A stretch of DNA of 64,000 nt from contig JAQGDQ010002369.1 of the NCBI GenBank assembly GCA_030141605.1, positions 682,001-746,000 of the forward strand, read 5' to 3'. The notes beneath the pieces were generated by a model. It worked only from the letters and a program-made list of their open reading frames with translations. It was not told the DNA's origin and made no database searches. Source of the stretch: Tubiluchus corallicola (Eukaryota > Priapulida > Priapulimorpha > Priapulimorphida > Tubiluchidae). This document shows positions 43,853 to 52,173 of the stretch, one piece after another (within the stretch, counting starts at the first letter, position 1; each line of letters opens with the position of its first letter). The position numbers were made by a program, and so were the translations under genes.

Positions 43853-44287
43853 ATGATAAAATTTCCGATCAATTTCGAAGTTCAATCTTCCAGCGCAAGC
43901 GGCATTCAAACAACTTGGAGTGCTACTACAGATTCTTTGGAGCCCATCCCTTGTGCAATTCCTCCTGAATTTACCGGGCCTGGAGGAGGTTACTCTCCTG
44001 AGGATTTTTTCGCTCTTTCCGTTCTTACCTGTATGATTGCCACTTTTAAAGTTTATGCGGAAAGATCTCAGGTAGAATATGCAGAGATCAAAGGAAAGGC
44101 CAACTTAACGATCGACAAACACCCCTCTGAAAATACACTTTCTCTGACCCATATAGAAATTACATTAGATGTGACGGGAGCAAAAGATGTGGAGAAGGCA
44201 AAGAAAGTTCTCGATCAGTCCATTAAGGACTGCGCAGTCAGTAATTCGATCAAATCAGGAAAGACTTTCCACCTTAACGTTTCTTAG
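43853..44287 (+). CDS. OsmC/Ohr-family peroxide reductase
   Basis: 144 residues from the ATG at 43853 (CGAGGGAACC upstream). These small dimeric enzymes reduce organic hydroperoxides with two cysteines. The first is in the PPEFTGPGGGYSPEDFFALSVLTCM block, the second in DCAVSNSIKSG, both present. It is closer to the OsmC/YhfA side than to Ohr, judging by the GPGGGYSPE wording. It adds to tpx as peroxide defence. Monocistronic, ending at a convergent hairpin. Confidence 0.82.
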   Translation: MIKFPINFEVQSSSASGIQTTWSATTDSLEPIPCAIPPEFTGPGGGYSPEDFFALSVLTCMIATFKVYAERSQVEYAEIKGKANLTIDKHPSENTLSLTHIEITLDVTGAKDVEKAKKVLDQSIKDCAVSNSIKSGKTFHLNVS

Positions 44288-44334
44288 AGAGTGTATTCAA
44301 AAAGCGACGAAACATAATTCGAATACACACTCTT
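44287..44334. terminator. Hairpin between convergent osmC-like and S9 peptidase genes
   Basis: GAGTGTATTC (44289-44298) pairs with GAATACAC..TC (44321-44332) across a 22-nt loop. It is probably a bidirectional terminator; the U tracts are poor. Confidence 0.45.
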
Positions 44335-46273
44335 AAGGATTTGTGTTGAGGTGCTGCCACTCTTCGTCTTCTGTCGGAGGCTCATATCTACCTCCCATGT
44401 GTTCTGAAAGGAATTCTTCTGCAGCTGCAGAAAATTTCATTTGATTTTTTGCCCGTACAAAACCATGTCCTTCATCAGGAAAAACGAGATATTTCACAGG
44501 CAGGTTTTTATCTCTCATGGCCTTCACGATCTGATCGCTTTCTGACTTGTTCACACGTGCATCATTGGCCCCATGTGCAATAAGGAGAGGCCTCCGGATC
44601 AAATGGGCCTTAAATAGGGGAGAACGCTCTTTGAGGAGATCCTTTTCTTTCTCAAAGTGCCCGACCATCTTGTTCCAAACTACCCTATGGATATGCCAAT
44701 AGGGAGGAATGGTTTTAAATAGAGAGATCAAATTCGAGGGGCCTACTACTGAAATGCCACAGCAAAAATCTCTGGGGTTCGAAGTCATTCCGACAAGCGT
44801 TGCGTATCCGCCGAAACTTCTTCCAAAGATGGCTACTTTTTTGGGATTGGCGTAACCTGCTTCAACGGCCCATTTTTTACCATCCATGACATCGTAATGC
44901 ATCTTTCTGCCCCATTCTTTTTTAGAGGCATTGAGATAGGTCTTCCCATATCCCCAAGAACCACGGTAATTCACCTGCAAGACGGCATATCCCCGATTGG
45001 CCAGCCATTGCACTTTTGGATTGAACTCCCATTTGTCTCTCAACCAGGGTCCGCCATGGATCAACAGGACCATAGGATGGGGTTTTTTCTTTTTTGGAGG
45101 AAGCGTCAGGTATCCATGGATTTTCATCCCATCTCTTGCTGTAAATGTAATGGGTTTTGTTTTTGCAAGTGTATATTCATTCAATGCGTCTTTCTCAGAA
45201 AAGAGATGATTCAGTTTCTTTTTTTTCTTGTTGTACAGGTAGAAATCACGAGGTGCATCATCCCGGGTATAAGAAACAATCCAATACCTGTCTTTCAAAT
45301 CGCGGCTTTGGATCCTAAGGTCGCCTTTGTGGGCTTTTCGTAAGGTGTCATAGTCTTTTGCTAGAGAAGAGTCTATCACTTTCCAATTCAAGGCATGATC
45401 CAGATAAAAGGCTGCCTGGATTTCGTTTGTTTCTGGATGAGTGAGTATGGAACGAGCATCATATTCGGGGTGTGCGAAAAGGACTCTCTGGTGTTTTGTT
45501 CTTAAATCTACTTCAACCACTCTTTGCGTACTTGCTCCAACGGAGTTAATCATCCACAGAGAGTTGTTATCAGGACTGAATCCGAGAAGCTTCGCTTGCC
45601 AATCATCATCAGCTGTCCATTCCATCAGGTCTTTCCATTCTCCTGAATCATCCCGATAGATAACCTTTTCTCCCCCTGTCTCCAGGGCTAAGAGTGCAGC
45701 ACGGACATTCATATTATGATCTGCTACGAACTGCCTGGCATTGAAGTGGTTCTCGGCAACAAGAGTCAAATTGCCGTTGGAAAGATTCAAATGATAGGCA
45801 TCGTGATAACGGGGATCTCTTTTATTCAGAGTTATGATCATTTCATTCGGAAATCTCGAATCAGCTTTAAGAACATGGGCTTGTATATTTTCGAAAGGAG
45901 TCAGATCACGGCTTCTTTCCGACGCGAGATGAACTTGATAAAGATGCCAGTTTTCATCTCCATTTTGGTCTTGGAGATAGAGAATATGATCATTATCTTT
46001 CTGCCAAAGAAAATGATGGATTCCCCTCCCCTCGTCCTGTGTGACCAGTCGGGGCTTGTTTTTTCCCAGAGTGCGGACCCAGATATTCATGACTCCATGC
46101 CGGTTGGGAGCGAGAAAAGCCAGTTTGTTTCCGTCAGGAGAAATTTGAGGATTTGTCTTGTCGGGATTTCCAAAAAGAACTTTACGGGGAATCAATGGTG
46201 TTTCCGGTTCCGGATTTTTCGCAGATCCCATAGCCAAAAGAAAAGGCAAAATAAAGGAAAGAATTGCACTCAT
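44333..46273 (-). CDS. Exported S9-family prolyl oligopeptidase / acylaminoacyl peptidase
   Basis: 646 residues. A short signal peptide (SAILSFILPFLLAMGSA) precedes a beta-propeller (residues about 30-360; repeated NPQISPDGNKLAFLAP-type blades) and an alpha/beta-hydrolase domain. The catalytic triad is visible: Ser486 in GRSFGGY, Asp571 in GANDARV and His603 in DEGHGF. HGGPW near residue 406 forms the oxyanion hole. It would cleave oligopeptides in the periplasm or outside. The C-terminus is a Pro/Glu-rich tail. Starts at 46273, with GGAGGA upstream. Confidence 0.88.
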   Translation of the reverse strand: MSAILSFILPFLLAMGSAKNPEPETPLIPRKVLFGNPDKTNPQISPDGNKLAFLAPNRHGVMNIWVRTLGKNKPRLVTQDEGRGIHHFLWQKDNDHILYLQDQNGDENWHLYQVHLASERSRDLTPFENIQAHVLKADSRFPNEMIITLNKRDPRYHDAYHLNLSNGNLTLVAENHFNARQFVADHNMNVRAALLALETGGEKVIYRDDSGEWKDLMEWTADDDWQAKLLGFSPDNNSLWMINSVGASTQRVVEVDLRTKHQRVLFAHPEYDARSILTHPETNEIQAAFYLDHALNWKVIDSSLAKDYDTLRKAHKGDLRIQSRDLKDRYWIVSYTRDDAPRDFYLYNKKKKKLNHLFSEKDALNEYTLAKTKPITFTARDGMKIHGYLTLPPKKKKPHPMVLLIHGGPWLRDKWEFNPKVQWLANRGYAVLQVNYRGSWGYGKTYLNASKKEWGRKMHYDVMDGKKWAVEAGYANPKKVAIFGRSFGGYATLVGMTSNPRDFCCGISVVGPSNLISLFKTIPPYWHIHRVVWNKMVGHFEKEKDLLKERSPLFKAHLIRRPLLIAHGANDARVNKSESDQIVKAMRDKNLPVKYLVFPDEGHGFVRAKNQMKFSAAAEEFLSEHMGGRYEPPTEDEEWQHLNTNP

Positions 46274-46384
46274 GAGTATCCTCCGTACCTCTTAGACAGG
46301 TTCTTTCTTTATTAAAATCAGATCCTTTGATTTTTTTCACTATATTCAGTACTCTCCCCCCTTCAAATAACTAAGAGGGTCTTT

Positions 46385-47119
46385 ATGAAAAAATGGTTTG
46401 TTATTTTTCTTCTTCCTTTCGCTTTAGCATTTGGAATGTCCAAAGCCACAACTCATGTAGATCCAGTTGCTTCAAAGCCTCTCGTTGTGATCCTTCTCGG
46501 CCCACCGGGAGCAGGTAAGGGAACCCACGCAGGTCCCCTTAGCAGCAAACTCCATCTTCCTCACATCTCCACAGGAGATCTTTTCAGAGAAAACCTTCGC
46601 AACCAGACAGGGCTTGGGAAAAAAGCCCAAGGGTACATGAAAGAAGGAAAACTCGTTCCAAATGAACTTGTACTCGATATGCTTTTCGACCGGATTGCTA
46701 GAGATGATTGTAAATATGGTTATATCCTCGATGGATTCCCTAGAACAGTCGCTCAAGCCGAAGCACTAGATAAAAGATTGAATGACAAAGTTAAAGAAAC
46801 AGCTATCCATTTCAGCGCTCCTGATTCTGTCCTCATCGATCGAATTTCAGGAAGAATTGTTTGCAAAAGCTGCTCTTTTGGTCACCATAAAACTTTCATG
46901 CCACCTAAACAGGAAGGCGTCTGCGATAAATGTGGTGGAGAGCTTATCCAGCGGGAAGATGATAAGGTAGAAGTGGTCAAAAAACGTTTAGTAATCTATC
47001 GCGAACAGACACAGCCTTTGATCGAATACTACTCCCACAAAGAAGGTGTTTTGAAAAATGTGGACAGTATGCAATCACCCCTAGAAGTTCAAAAAGAACT
47101 GGGATACATTTTTCAGTAA
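46385..47119 (+). CDS. adk: Adenylate kinase with an N-terminal signal peptide
   Basis: 244 residues. Residues 34-244 are a complete long-form adenylate kinase (AMP + ATP to 2 ADP): P-loop GPPGAGKGT at 39-47, STGDLFRENL, DGFPRT (116-121) and a zinc-type LID with Cys160, Cys163, Cys180 and Cys183. In front lies an extra 30-residue segment (KKWFVIFLLPFALAFGMSKA) with the basic start, hydrophobic core and small residues of a Sec signal peptide. Cytosolic Adk proteins begin at the LLGPPGAGKG strand. The ATG at 46385 has an AGAGGG site before it and no later ATG fits, so the leader is real. Export to the periplasm is the likely consequence. Confidence 0.85.
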   Translation: MKKWFVIFLLPFALAFGMSKATTHVDPVASKPLVVILLGPPGAGKGTHAGPLSSKLHLPHISTGDLFRENLRNQTGLGKKAQGYMKEGKLVPNELVLDMLFDRIARDDCKYGYILDGFPRTVAQAEALDKRLNDKVKETAIHFSAPDSVLIDRISGRIVCKSCSFGHHKTFMPPKQEGVCDKCGGELIQREDDKVEVVKKRLVIYREQTQPLIEYYSHKEGVLKNVDSMQSPLEVQKELGYIFQ

Positions 47120-47122
47120 ATA

Positions 47123-48142
47123 CTAATGCCTGTTCTGTGAATAAGGTAGAATCATATCAGATACGACAGGAAGATGGTCTGAGGCAAACTTTCCATCGAA
47201 GCAGTCGGACAGAACTCCGTGTGTGATCACCCTGGTCTCAGGGCCGACGAAGATATAGTCTGGTTTGATTCCAGGTTGGCCTGCTTCTTTGAACCCTGAC
47301 CAGGTACCGGTAGGACCATGATGAGGGAATTGAGCGGTTGATTGGGCATCGTAGAGCTTCGCCTCTTTTCCTTCGGTCAGCAGTTTGTAGGTAACTTCCC
47401 CTTCAAGTTCTGGAAAGAGATTGAAGTCTCCTGTGACGAGGAAGGGAGTATTTCCTGCGATTTCTTTGATTTTTTTCTGAAGAAGAATGGCGCTCTCATC
47501 ACGGGCTTTTCTGCCGTGGTAATCGAAATGGGTATTGAAGAAATAGAAGACTCGTTTGGATTTTTTGTCGCGAAGTTTGACCCAGGTTACGCCTCTGGGG
47601 AATTTAGCGTCCCAGCCTTTGCTGGGCTCATTAGGAGTATCGGAAAGATAAAAGGAGGAACAGTCGAGAAGTTCGAACCGGGATTTGCGGAACATAATCG
47701 GATCCACAGGACCCAGGTCCTTCCCGTCTTCCCAGCCTACTCCGAACCATTCATAATCGGGCAGTAGTTCGCCCAGTTCCTGCATTTGGCCACGGAACGG
47801 TTCTTGAAGGCCTACAAGATCAGCCTTATGGAATCGGATGGTGCTGGCCACGCTTTCTTTTCTTTGGCCCCATGAGTTTATCTTGTCTTCCACATCATCC
47901 CAACGGATGTTGAAAGACATAACCCGAAATGCATCATCCAAATCTTGGCTGTCTAGTTCGCTTCCCTCTTTCGAGGAAAGGGATTCTCTTAAATCTTTCA
48001 GCGAGGTTAAAAGTTGCGAGTACACCTCTTCAGCTCCTCTTTTTAAATCTTGGGTAACGACGGATGCCTTTTCTTTGACAGTTTGAGGACCGGCTGACCC
48101 ACTGAGGATCGCTAGTAAGGTGGTCCATTTTACGAAGGCCAT
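47123..48142 (-). CDS. Exported endonuclease/exonuclease/phosphatase-family hydrolase
   Basis: 339 residues. Weak signal peptide (AFVKWTTLLAILSGSAGP), a helical linker of about 60 residues, then the EEP domain from residue 70: MSFNIRWD, GLQEPF (metal Glu), FNTHFDYHG, LVTGDFNL (catalytic Asp/Asn), KPDYIFV and ASDHLPVVSDM. Short bacterial members of this subgroup hydrolyse phosphodiesters or sugar/lipid phosphates; the exact substrate is open. Tail to tail with adk, 3 bp apart. It is not a close relative of the EEP protein at 28837, which has CCR4-type motifs and a tail anchor. Confidence 0.82.
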   Translation of the reverse strand: MAFVKWTTLLAILSGSAGPQTVKEKASVVTQDLKRGAEEVYSQLLTSLKDLRESLSSKEGSELDSQDLDDAFRVMSFNIRWDDVEDKINSWGQRKESVASTIRFHKADLVGLQEPFRGQMQELGELLPDYEWFGVGWEDGKDLGPVDPIMFRKSRFELLDCSSFYLSDTPNEPSKGWDAKFPRGVTWVKLRDKKSKRVFYFFNTHFDYHGRKARDESAILLQKKIKEIAGNTPFLVTGDFNLFPELEGEVTYKLLTEGKEAKLYDAQSTAQFPHHGPTGTWSGFKEAGQPGIKPDYIFVGPETRVITHGVLSDCFDGKFASDHLPVVSDMILPYSQNRH

Positions 48143-48291
48143 GGTTCTCTATCCGACGTTGAATCAAAAATTCAATAACGTCTATTATACTTCAATCGCC
48201 CTTTAAAGAGAACTATTCCACAATGTTCTGATCTTCAGTCTCATGAAGCACAACATTATGGGCGAAACTATATAACTGAAATTTTAATTTT

Positions 48292-48719
48292 ATGATAGAA
48301 AGAATCCGAATTTCTTTGCCTGAGACCTTCCCTTTCCAGACCGAAATCCCCATCCGGGTGACTGATCTGAACTATGGAAATCACCTTGGTAATGATTCGG
48401 TCCTCACCCTTGTCCATGAAGCCCGTGTACGCTTCCTAACCCATCATAAATGGAGCGAATTCGATATCGAAGATGTAGGGGGTTGGTTCTGTCCGATGCG
48501 GCTATCGTATATAAAACTCAGGGACGTTATGGACAGATCCTAACATTTGAAGTGGCAGTCGGCAACTTCTCTAAGACAGCCTGTGATTTCTTCTTCCGAA
48601 TCACTGATAAAGAAACAGGTAGAGAAGTGGCCAGAACTAAAACGGGAGCTGTTTTTTTCGATTACTCAACAAATCGCCCTGTTTCAGTTCCAAAAGCTTT
48701 TCTCAAGAAATTGATTTGA
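48292..48719 (+). pseudogene. Acyl-CoA thioesterase (4HBT hotdog), single-base frameshift
   Basis: The first frame gives the N-terminal half (RVTDLNYGNHLGNDSVLTLVHEARVRF, the hotdog helix block with Asp and Asn-His). After the G5 run at 48478-48482 the second half (DAAIVYKTQGRYGQILTFEVAV, then CDFFFRITDKETGREVARTKTG) is in another frame to 48719. One more G joins them into a normal protein of about 142 residues of the YbgC/FadM type, which hydrolyses acyl-CoA. Again a homopolymer indel. Confidence 0.78.
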
Positions 48720-48840
48720 ATTTTGGGTCGTTGAGTTGATAGAGCAAATATCCTGCAGCAATAGCAATGCTGCCCACAGCAAAGCCTCCCGCTATAATCG
48801 CGGGTAAGGTCCCAGAATTGCGACTTCTGGTACTGCCGTT
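48717..48840 (-). pseudogene. Remnant C-terminal membrane tail of a repeat-protein paralogue
   Basis: On the minus strand a frame without its own start encodes RSRNSGTLPAIIAGGFAVGS and a further hydrophobic stretch (IAIAAGYLLYQL). It resembles the tail GTLPIAAAACAVTAALF of the neighbouring ankyrin-like gene. It is probably a leftover of a duplicated copy, or an extension of the neighbour after a second frameshift. Confidence 0.4.
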
Positions 48841-48847
48841 TTCCTCC

Positions 48848-49962
48848 TTATTCTGATTTACTTTGAGTTGCTAGGTATCGATAGAACAACGCCGCTGTAA
48901 CAGCACAAGCAGCTGCAGCAATGGGTAAGGTTCCGACTTTTTTGTGAACGATATCTCTAGCAATTCTTAACTCACATGCTTTTACAGCATTTATTAGCGC
49001 TCGATTCAAGAGAGCTATAGAATCTCATGGAATCGATCGCATTCAATGAAAGTTCGTACGATATCTGATTGTCCTCTTATAACTGCATTGACTATAGCTC
49101 TACCCAAGAGATTAGGATTAATCTCATGGAATCGATTGCATCTAACGAGAGCTCGTACGATATCTAATCGTTCTTCTCTAATTGCATATATTAGAGCCTT
49201 GCCCAAAGCCACAGGATCGATCTCATATCCACTCTCAATGAGAGTTTGTACGACTTCTGATTGTCCTCCCCTAGCTGCACCTATTAGAGCATTACCCAAA
49301 TCCCTAGCATAGATCTGATAAAATCGCCCGGATCCCATGATAGCTCGTACGACACCTAATTGCCCTTCTCTGCTTGCTTTTATAAATATGCGTCTTAAAG
49401 CCTCCCCATTACCGATGACACGTACTTCATGAGCCCGGTCATTTGTCCTAAACGCTTCTACGACATTACGATGTTCTCTTGCTTGAAACACCGCTAAACT
49501 TAAGTAATTGGTAGGTATATCCCGGTATGCTTCAGTTCTCATAAGAGCTTGCATGACTTCCAGTTGCCCTGCTCTTGCTGCTTTGATAAGCATAGTTCCT
49601 AAGAGATCTATTGGGTTTTTCACAAGATCTGGATTCTCAGATATCTTTAACAGTATTGTTCTGACGATATTGATCTTTCCTTGTGCTGCTGCTTCAGGTA
49701 ACCGTTGAATCAGATAGTCCATATCGAAGTCTGGATTGAGCATTAATATACGTAAGGCAGTAGCATTATCGTTTTTGATGACATAATCCAATATAGATCG
49801 AGTCTCATCAGGGTTTCTTAAATCTGCTGAACGAATTTTCGCTGCTATCTCAGCATAAGACTCAGGAGGAATAGCATCTGTTCTTGGAGGACTGGGCAAT
49901 GCCGCTAATGCCTGAGCTCTTAATGACGTTGGTTGATGATATATTTCTGGTATTGCTGCCAT
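48848..49962 (-). CDS. Ankyrin-like repeat protein with C-terminal membrane tail (frameshifted end)
   Basis: The intact frame 49015-49962 gives 315 residues: a conserved start (IPEIYHQPTSLRAQALAALP), then about seven 33-residue helix-turn-helix repeats of the pattern LGxALIxAaxxGqxdvVRxLIe. Near 49014-49020 the frame changes: in the next frame the last repeat continues (LNRALINAVKACELRIARDIV) into a hydrophobic tail (GTLPIAAAACAVTAALFYRY) with a stop at 48848. All members of this local family end in such a helix, so the frameshifted form is likely the natural one. Repeat proteins of this kind bind host partners; the membrane tail suggests surface or inclusion-membrane location. Confidence 0.65.
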
Positions 49963-50064
49963 TTTCTTCTTCCTCTTTATTTTGAGCTCAGTTTATAGAG
50001 CTAATTTTCTATTAAGCATCTTGAAATGATCTATGAGTTGGTAAATGCTAGTCATTTTCTTCTC

Positions 50065-50525
50065 CTAAAATCCCAGTTCCCAACATTCAGGGCCGAACTC
50101 CTGCGGTACAGGCCAAGGTTCCATCAATATGGCTAAAACGATTCCAGCTACACAAAGAGTTGGCAGAATGATTCTTTTTAAAATACTTGAGGATGCTATT
50201 GCGATAACTCTTCCGATTTCTTTCCCAGTGAAAGTTCTACTTTTGATGATTGTTCTTATGATACTTACCTTTCCCTGCTCCAGGGCCTCGGGTAATTTTT
50301 GGAGTAAATATTGTCGATTTAAATTTGGATGAGCCAGAGTACCTTAATAGCACTGTTATTGTTCCTTTCAAAAGCCCGATCAATCATAAACCGAAATTCA
50401 GCTTCTCCTCTTCGAAGCATTGTCTTCCCAATGATTTCAGGAGCTTCTTCCCACGGTAACTGTGTCGGCAGAGCTATAGTTGCAAAAGCGGCTAATGAAC
50501 GTGGCTGAAATGTTTCTATTGCCAT
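50065..50525 (-). pseudogene. Short repeat-family paralogue, single-base frameshift
   Basis: ATG at 50525 (AAGGAGAAGAAG upstream). The first 68 codons (start AIETFQPRSLAAFATIALP) match the N-terminal part of the neighbours, then the frame is lost at about 50337. The next frame continues the same domain (HPNLNRQYLLQKLPEALEQG, like MLNPDFDMDYLIQRLPEAAAQG of the paralogue) and ends in a hydrophobic tail (IILPTLCVAGIVLAILM) at 50065. Only about 150 residues if joined, so this copy has lost most repeats. Confidence 0.6.
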
Positions 50526-50539
50526 TTTTTTTTCTTCTT

Positions 50540-50826
50540 CTCCTTGTTGATTTATTTTATTTTGAGTCATTGCGTATCGATAGAACAAATTAGAGCCCAA
50601 CCTAAGATCGAGCAGGAATCTCATGAAATAGCCCGGATTCTATGATCGCTCGTACGGCACCTAATTGCCCTTTTCGAACTGCCCTTCTTAGTGCCAAACT
50701 CAAAGCACTTGCGGGGATCTGACTGTGTCCTGGAGGTATAGCGTCTTCCATTTGAGGACTAGGCAATGCGCCTAATGCCTGAGCTCTTAATGAAAGTGGT
50801 TGATGGTGAATTTCTGGTATTGCCAT
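50540..50826 (-). pseudogene. Truncated repeat-family paralogue
   Basis: ATG at 50826 opens the same start as the 49962 gene (IPEIHHQPLSLRAQALGALP), one repeat (RAVRKGQLGAVRAIIESGLFHEIP), then a stop at 50602. The next frame gives a remnant of the tail (LGSNLFYRYAMTQNK, like ALFYRYLATQSKSE) to about 50540. Most repeats and the hydrophobic core of the tail are gone, so this copy is a deletion derivative. Confidence 0.6.
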
Positions 50827-51070
50827 TTTTCTTCTTCTCCCTCTGTTGAAATTGTCGCCAGTATAATGACGGATTGTAAAGCGATGGTTAAGGTTTTGTA
50901 AAGATTCTGTATATGGAGGTCGAATAATCTTCCTATCTCATTCTGGGTGAGAGGCTTGCTTTTGAAATTAAAAGTTGATTGAAAGGGGTGCCCTGAGAAG
51001 GGACTGTAAAAAATAATTTTTGAATGCCAGGGACCCGTAGCCATCCCAGAGATATTTGTAAAAGCTTAGT

Positions 51071-52028
51071 TTATTTAGAGTATAGATATCGGTTTGCCAG
51101 ATATGCTACAGATGCACTGCCAACAAGAACAAGAGGTATAGCATATCTTTTTGCAAGAGTTTTCGATACTGCTGGAGTTAATGAAGCAATGTCCGCTGCT
51201 CTTATTCCTTGACTCTTATAGGCTATTTGCATAGCCAATTTTCAATTGGCCTTCTTCGACTGCGTCTTCAATCGCGCAACGCAAAGAATTGTCTGGGATA
51301 TCCTTGAATCGATCGCTCTCAATGATAGACAATACAACATCCCACTGTCCTTTGGAGTGTGTAATAGCCAACACACATTCCAAATTCCATGCGGAAATAT
51401 CCTTCAATCGATCACTTTCAATGATAGACATTACAACATTCCACTGGCCTGCGTGACTTGCGCGTTTCAGCACATAACCCAAATCCGCAACTGGAATATC
51501 CTTCAATCGATCGCTTTCAATGATAAACATAGCAACATCCCAATGGCCTGCGCTTTCTGCGTTTCTCAACACATAACCCAAATTCGCAGCAGGAAGATCC
51601 TTCAATCGATCGCTTTCGATGATAGACATTACAACATCCCACTGGTCTGCGCGTCTTGCGCCATCCAGCACATAACATAAATAGGCTGGGATAATCTTGA
51701 GTGGATTATTTTCAATGATAGATTTTACGATCTTCCACCGGCCTGTATCGGTTGCTTTTTGTAACACTCTTAGTAAACAATTTCTGGGAGGTGCTAGACG
51801 ATCAGCATCAAATTCCGGAAGATCCATGAATATTTTTATGGCGTTTACATTCTCACTCTTAATTGCTTTATCGATATATCGTTCCAAAACGGGTGGCGAA
51901 AGAATCTGCCTTTCTAAGATAGAACGCATCCGTTCAATAAATTGAGGAGAAAGAGGTTCTTCAGCGTCGACAATTGCTTCACAACAGAGATGGGTTAGTG
52001 GAGGAACCTGTACTACGGGATTTGCCAT
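51071..52028 (-). CDS. Ankyrin-like repeat protein with 33-residue repeats (frameshifted end)
   Basis: The intact frame 51216-52028 encodes 270 residues: a family-like start (ANPVVQVPPLTHLCCEAIVD), then five close repeats of 33 residues with the core WDVVMSIIESDRLKDIPAAN. The frame ends soon after the T4 run at 51239-51242 (plus strand). With one base fewer, the protein continues through KTLAKRYAIPLVLVGSASVA, a membrane helix, to a stop at 51071. The repeats are recent duplications, as they are also similar at DNA level. Same family as the genes at 48.8-50.8 kb. Confidence 0.65.
51290..51680. repeat. About 99-bp coding tandem repeats
   Basis: Four to five similar units of about 99 bp inside the repeat-protein gene, recognisable by a shared block (CAATCGATC, CTTTCAATGATA, then ACAACATCCCACTGG) and encoding the ESDRLKDIP core. 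Confidence 0.8.
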
Positions 52029-52092
52029 TTTTATTTCTTAATTAAATTTGACAATATTATATTGGAATAATGCTAATTTCTTGTTAAGTATG

Positions 52093-52129
52093 ATAAATGA
52101 TATCTCCTTTTGAAGGAGATATCATTTAT
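52093..52129. terminator. Long perfect hairpin between repeat gene and carrier gene
   Basis: 17-bp perfect inverted repeat (centre GATATCTCCTT/AAGGAGATATC) with a 3-nt loop. It lies 45 bp after the carrier gene on the minus strand and is probably its terminator, though T runs are absent. Confidence 0.5.
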
Positions 52130-52173
52130 TAATGGAGGATGAAGAAAAAGCCCTTGTTTCAGGGGATATTCGG

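Noticed and set aside
43531-43909. Minus-strand frames opposite the small basic gene and OsmC start
   Set aside because: No ribosome-binding site and no recognisable sequence; they overlap better-supported genes.
44897-45343. Open frames on the plus strand across the S9 peptidase gene
   Set aside because: Shadow of the well-supported peptidase; Cys/Phe-rich translation without features.
47678-47700. tRNA-like GTTCGAACC in the second EEP gene
   Set aside because: It is inside a well-supported coding sequence and no cloverleaf fits.
51246-51680. Regularly spaced repeats resembling a CRISPR array
   Set aside because: The period of about 99 bp, degenerate units and an open reading frame with 33-residue protein repeats show coding repeats, with no spacers and no cas genes.
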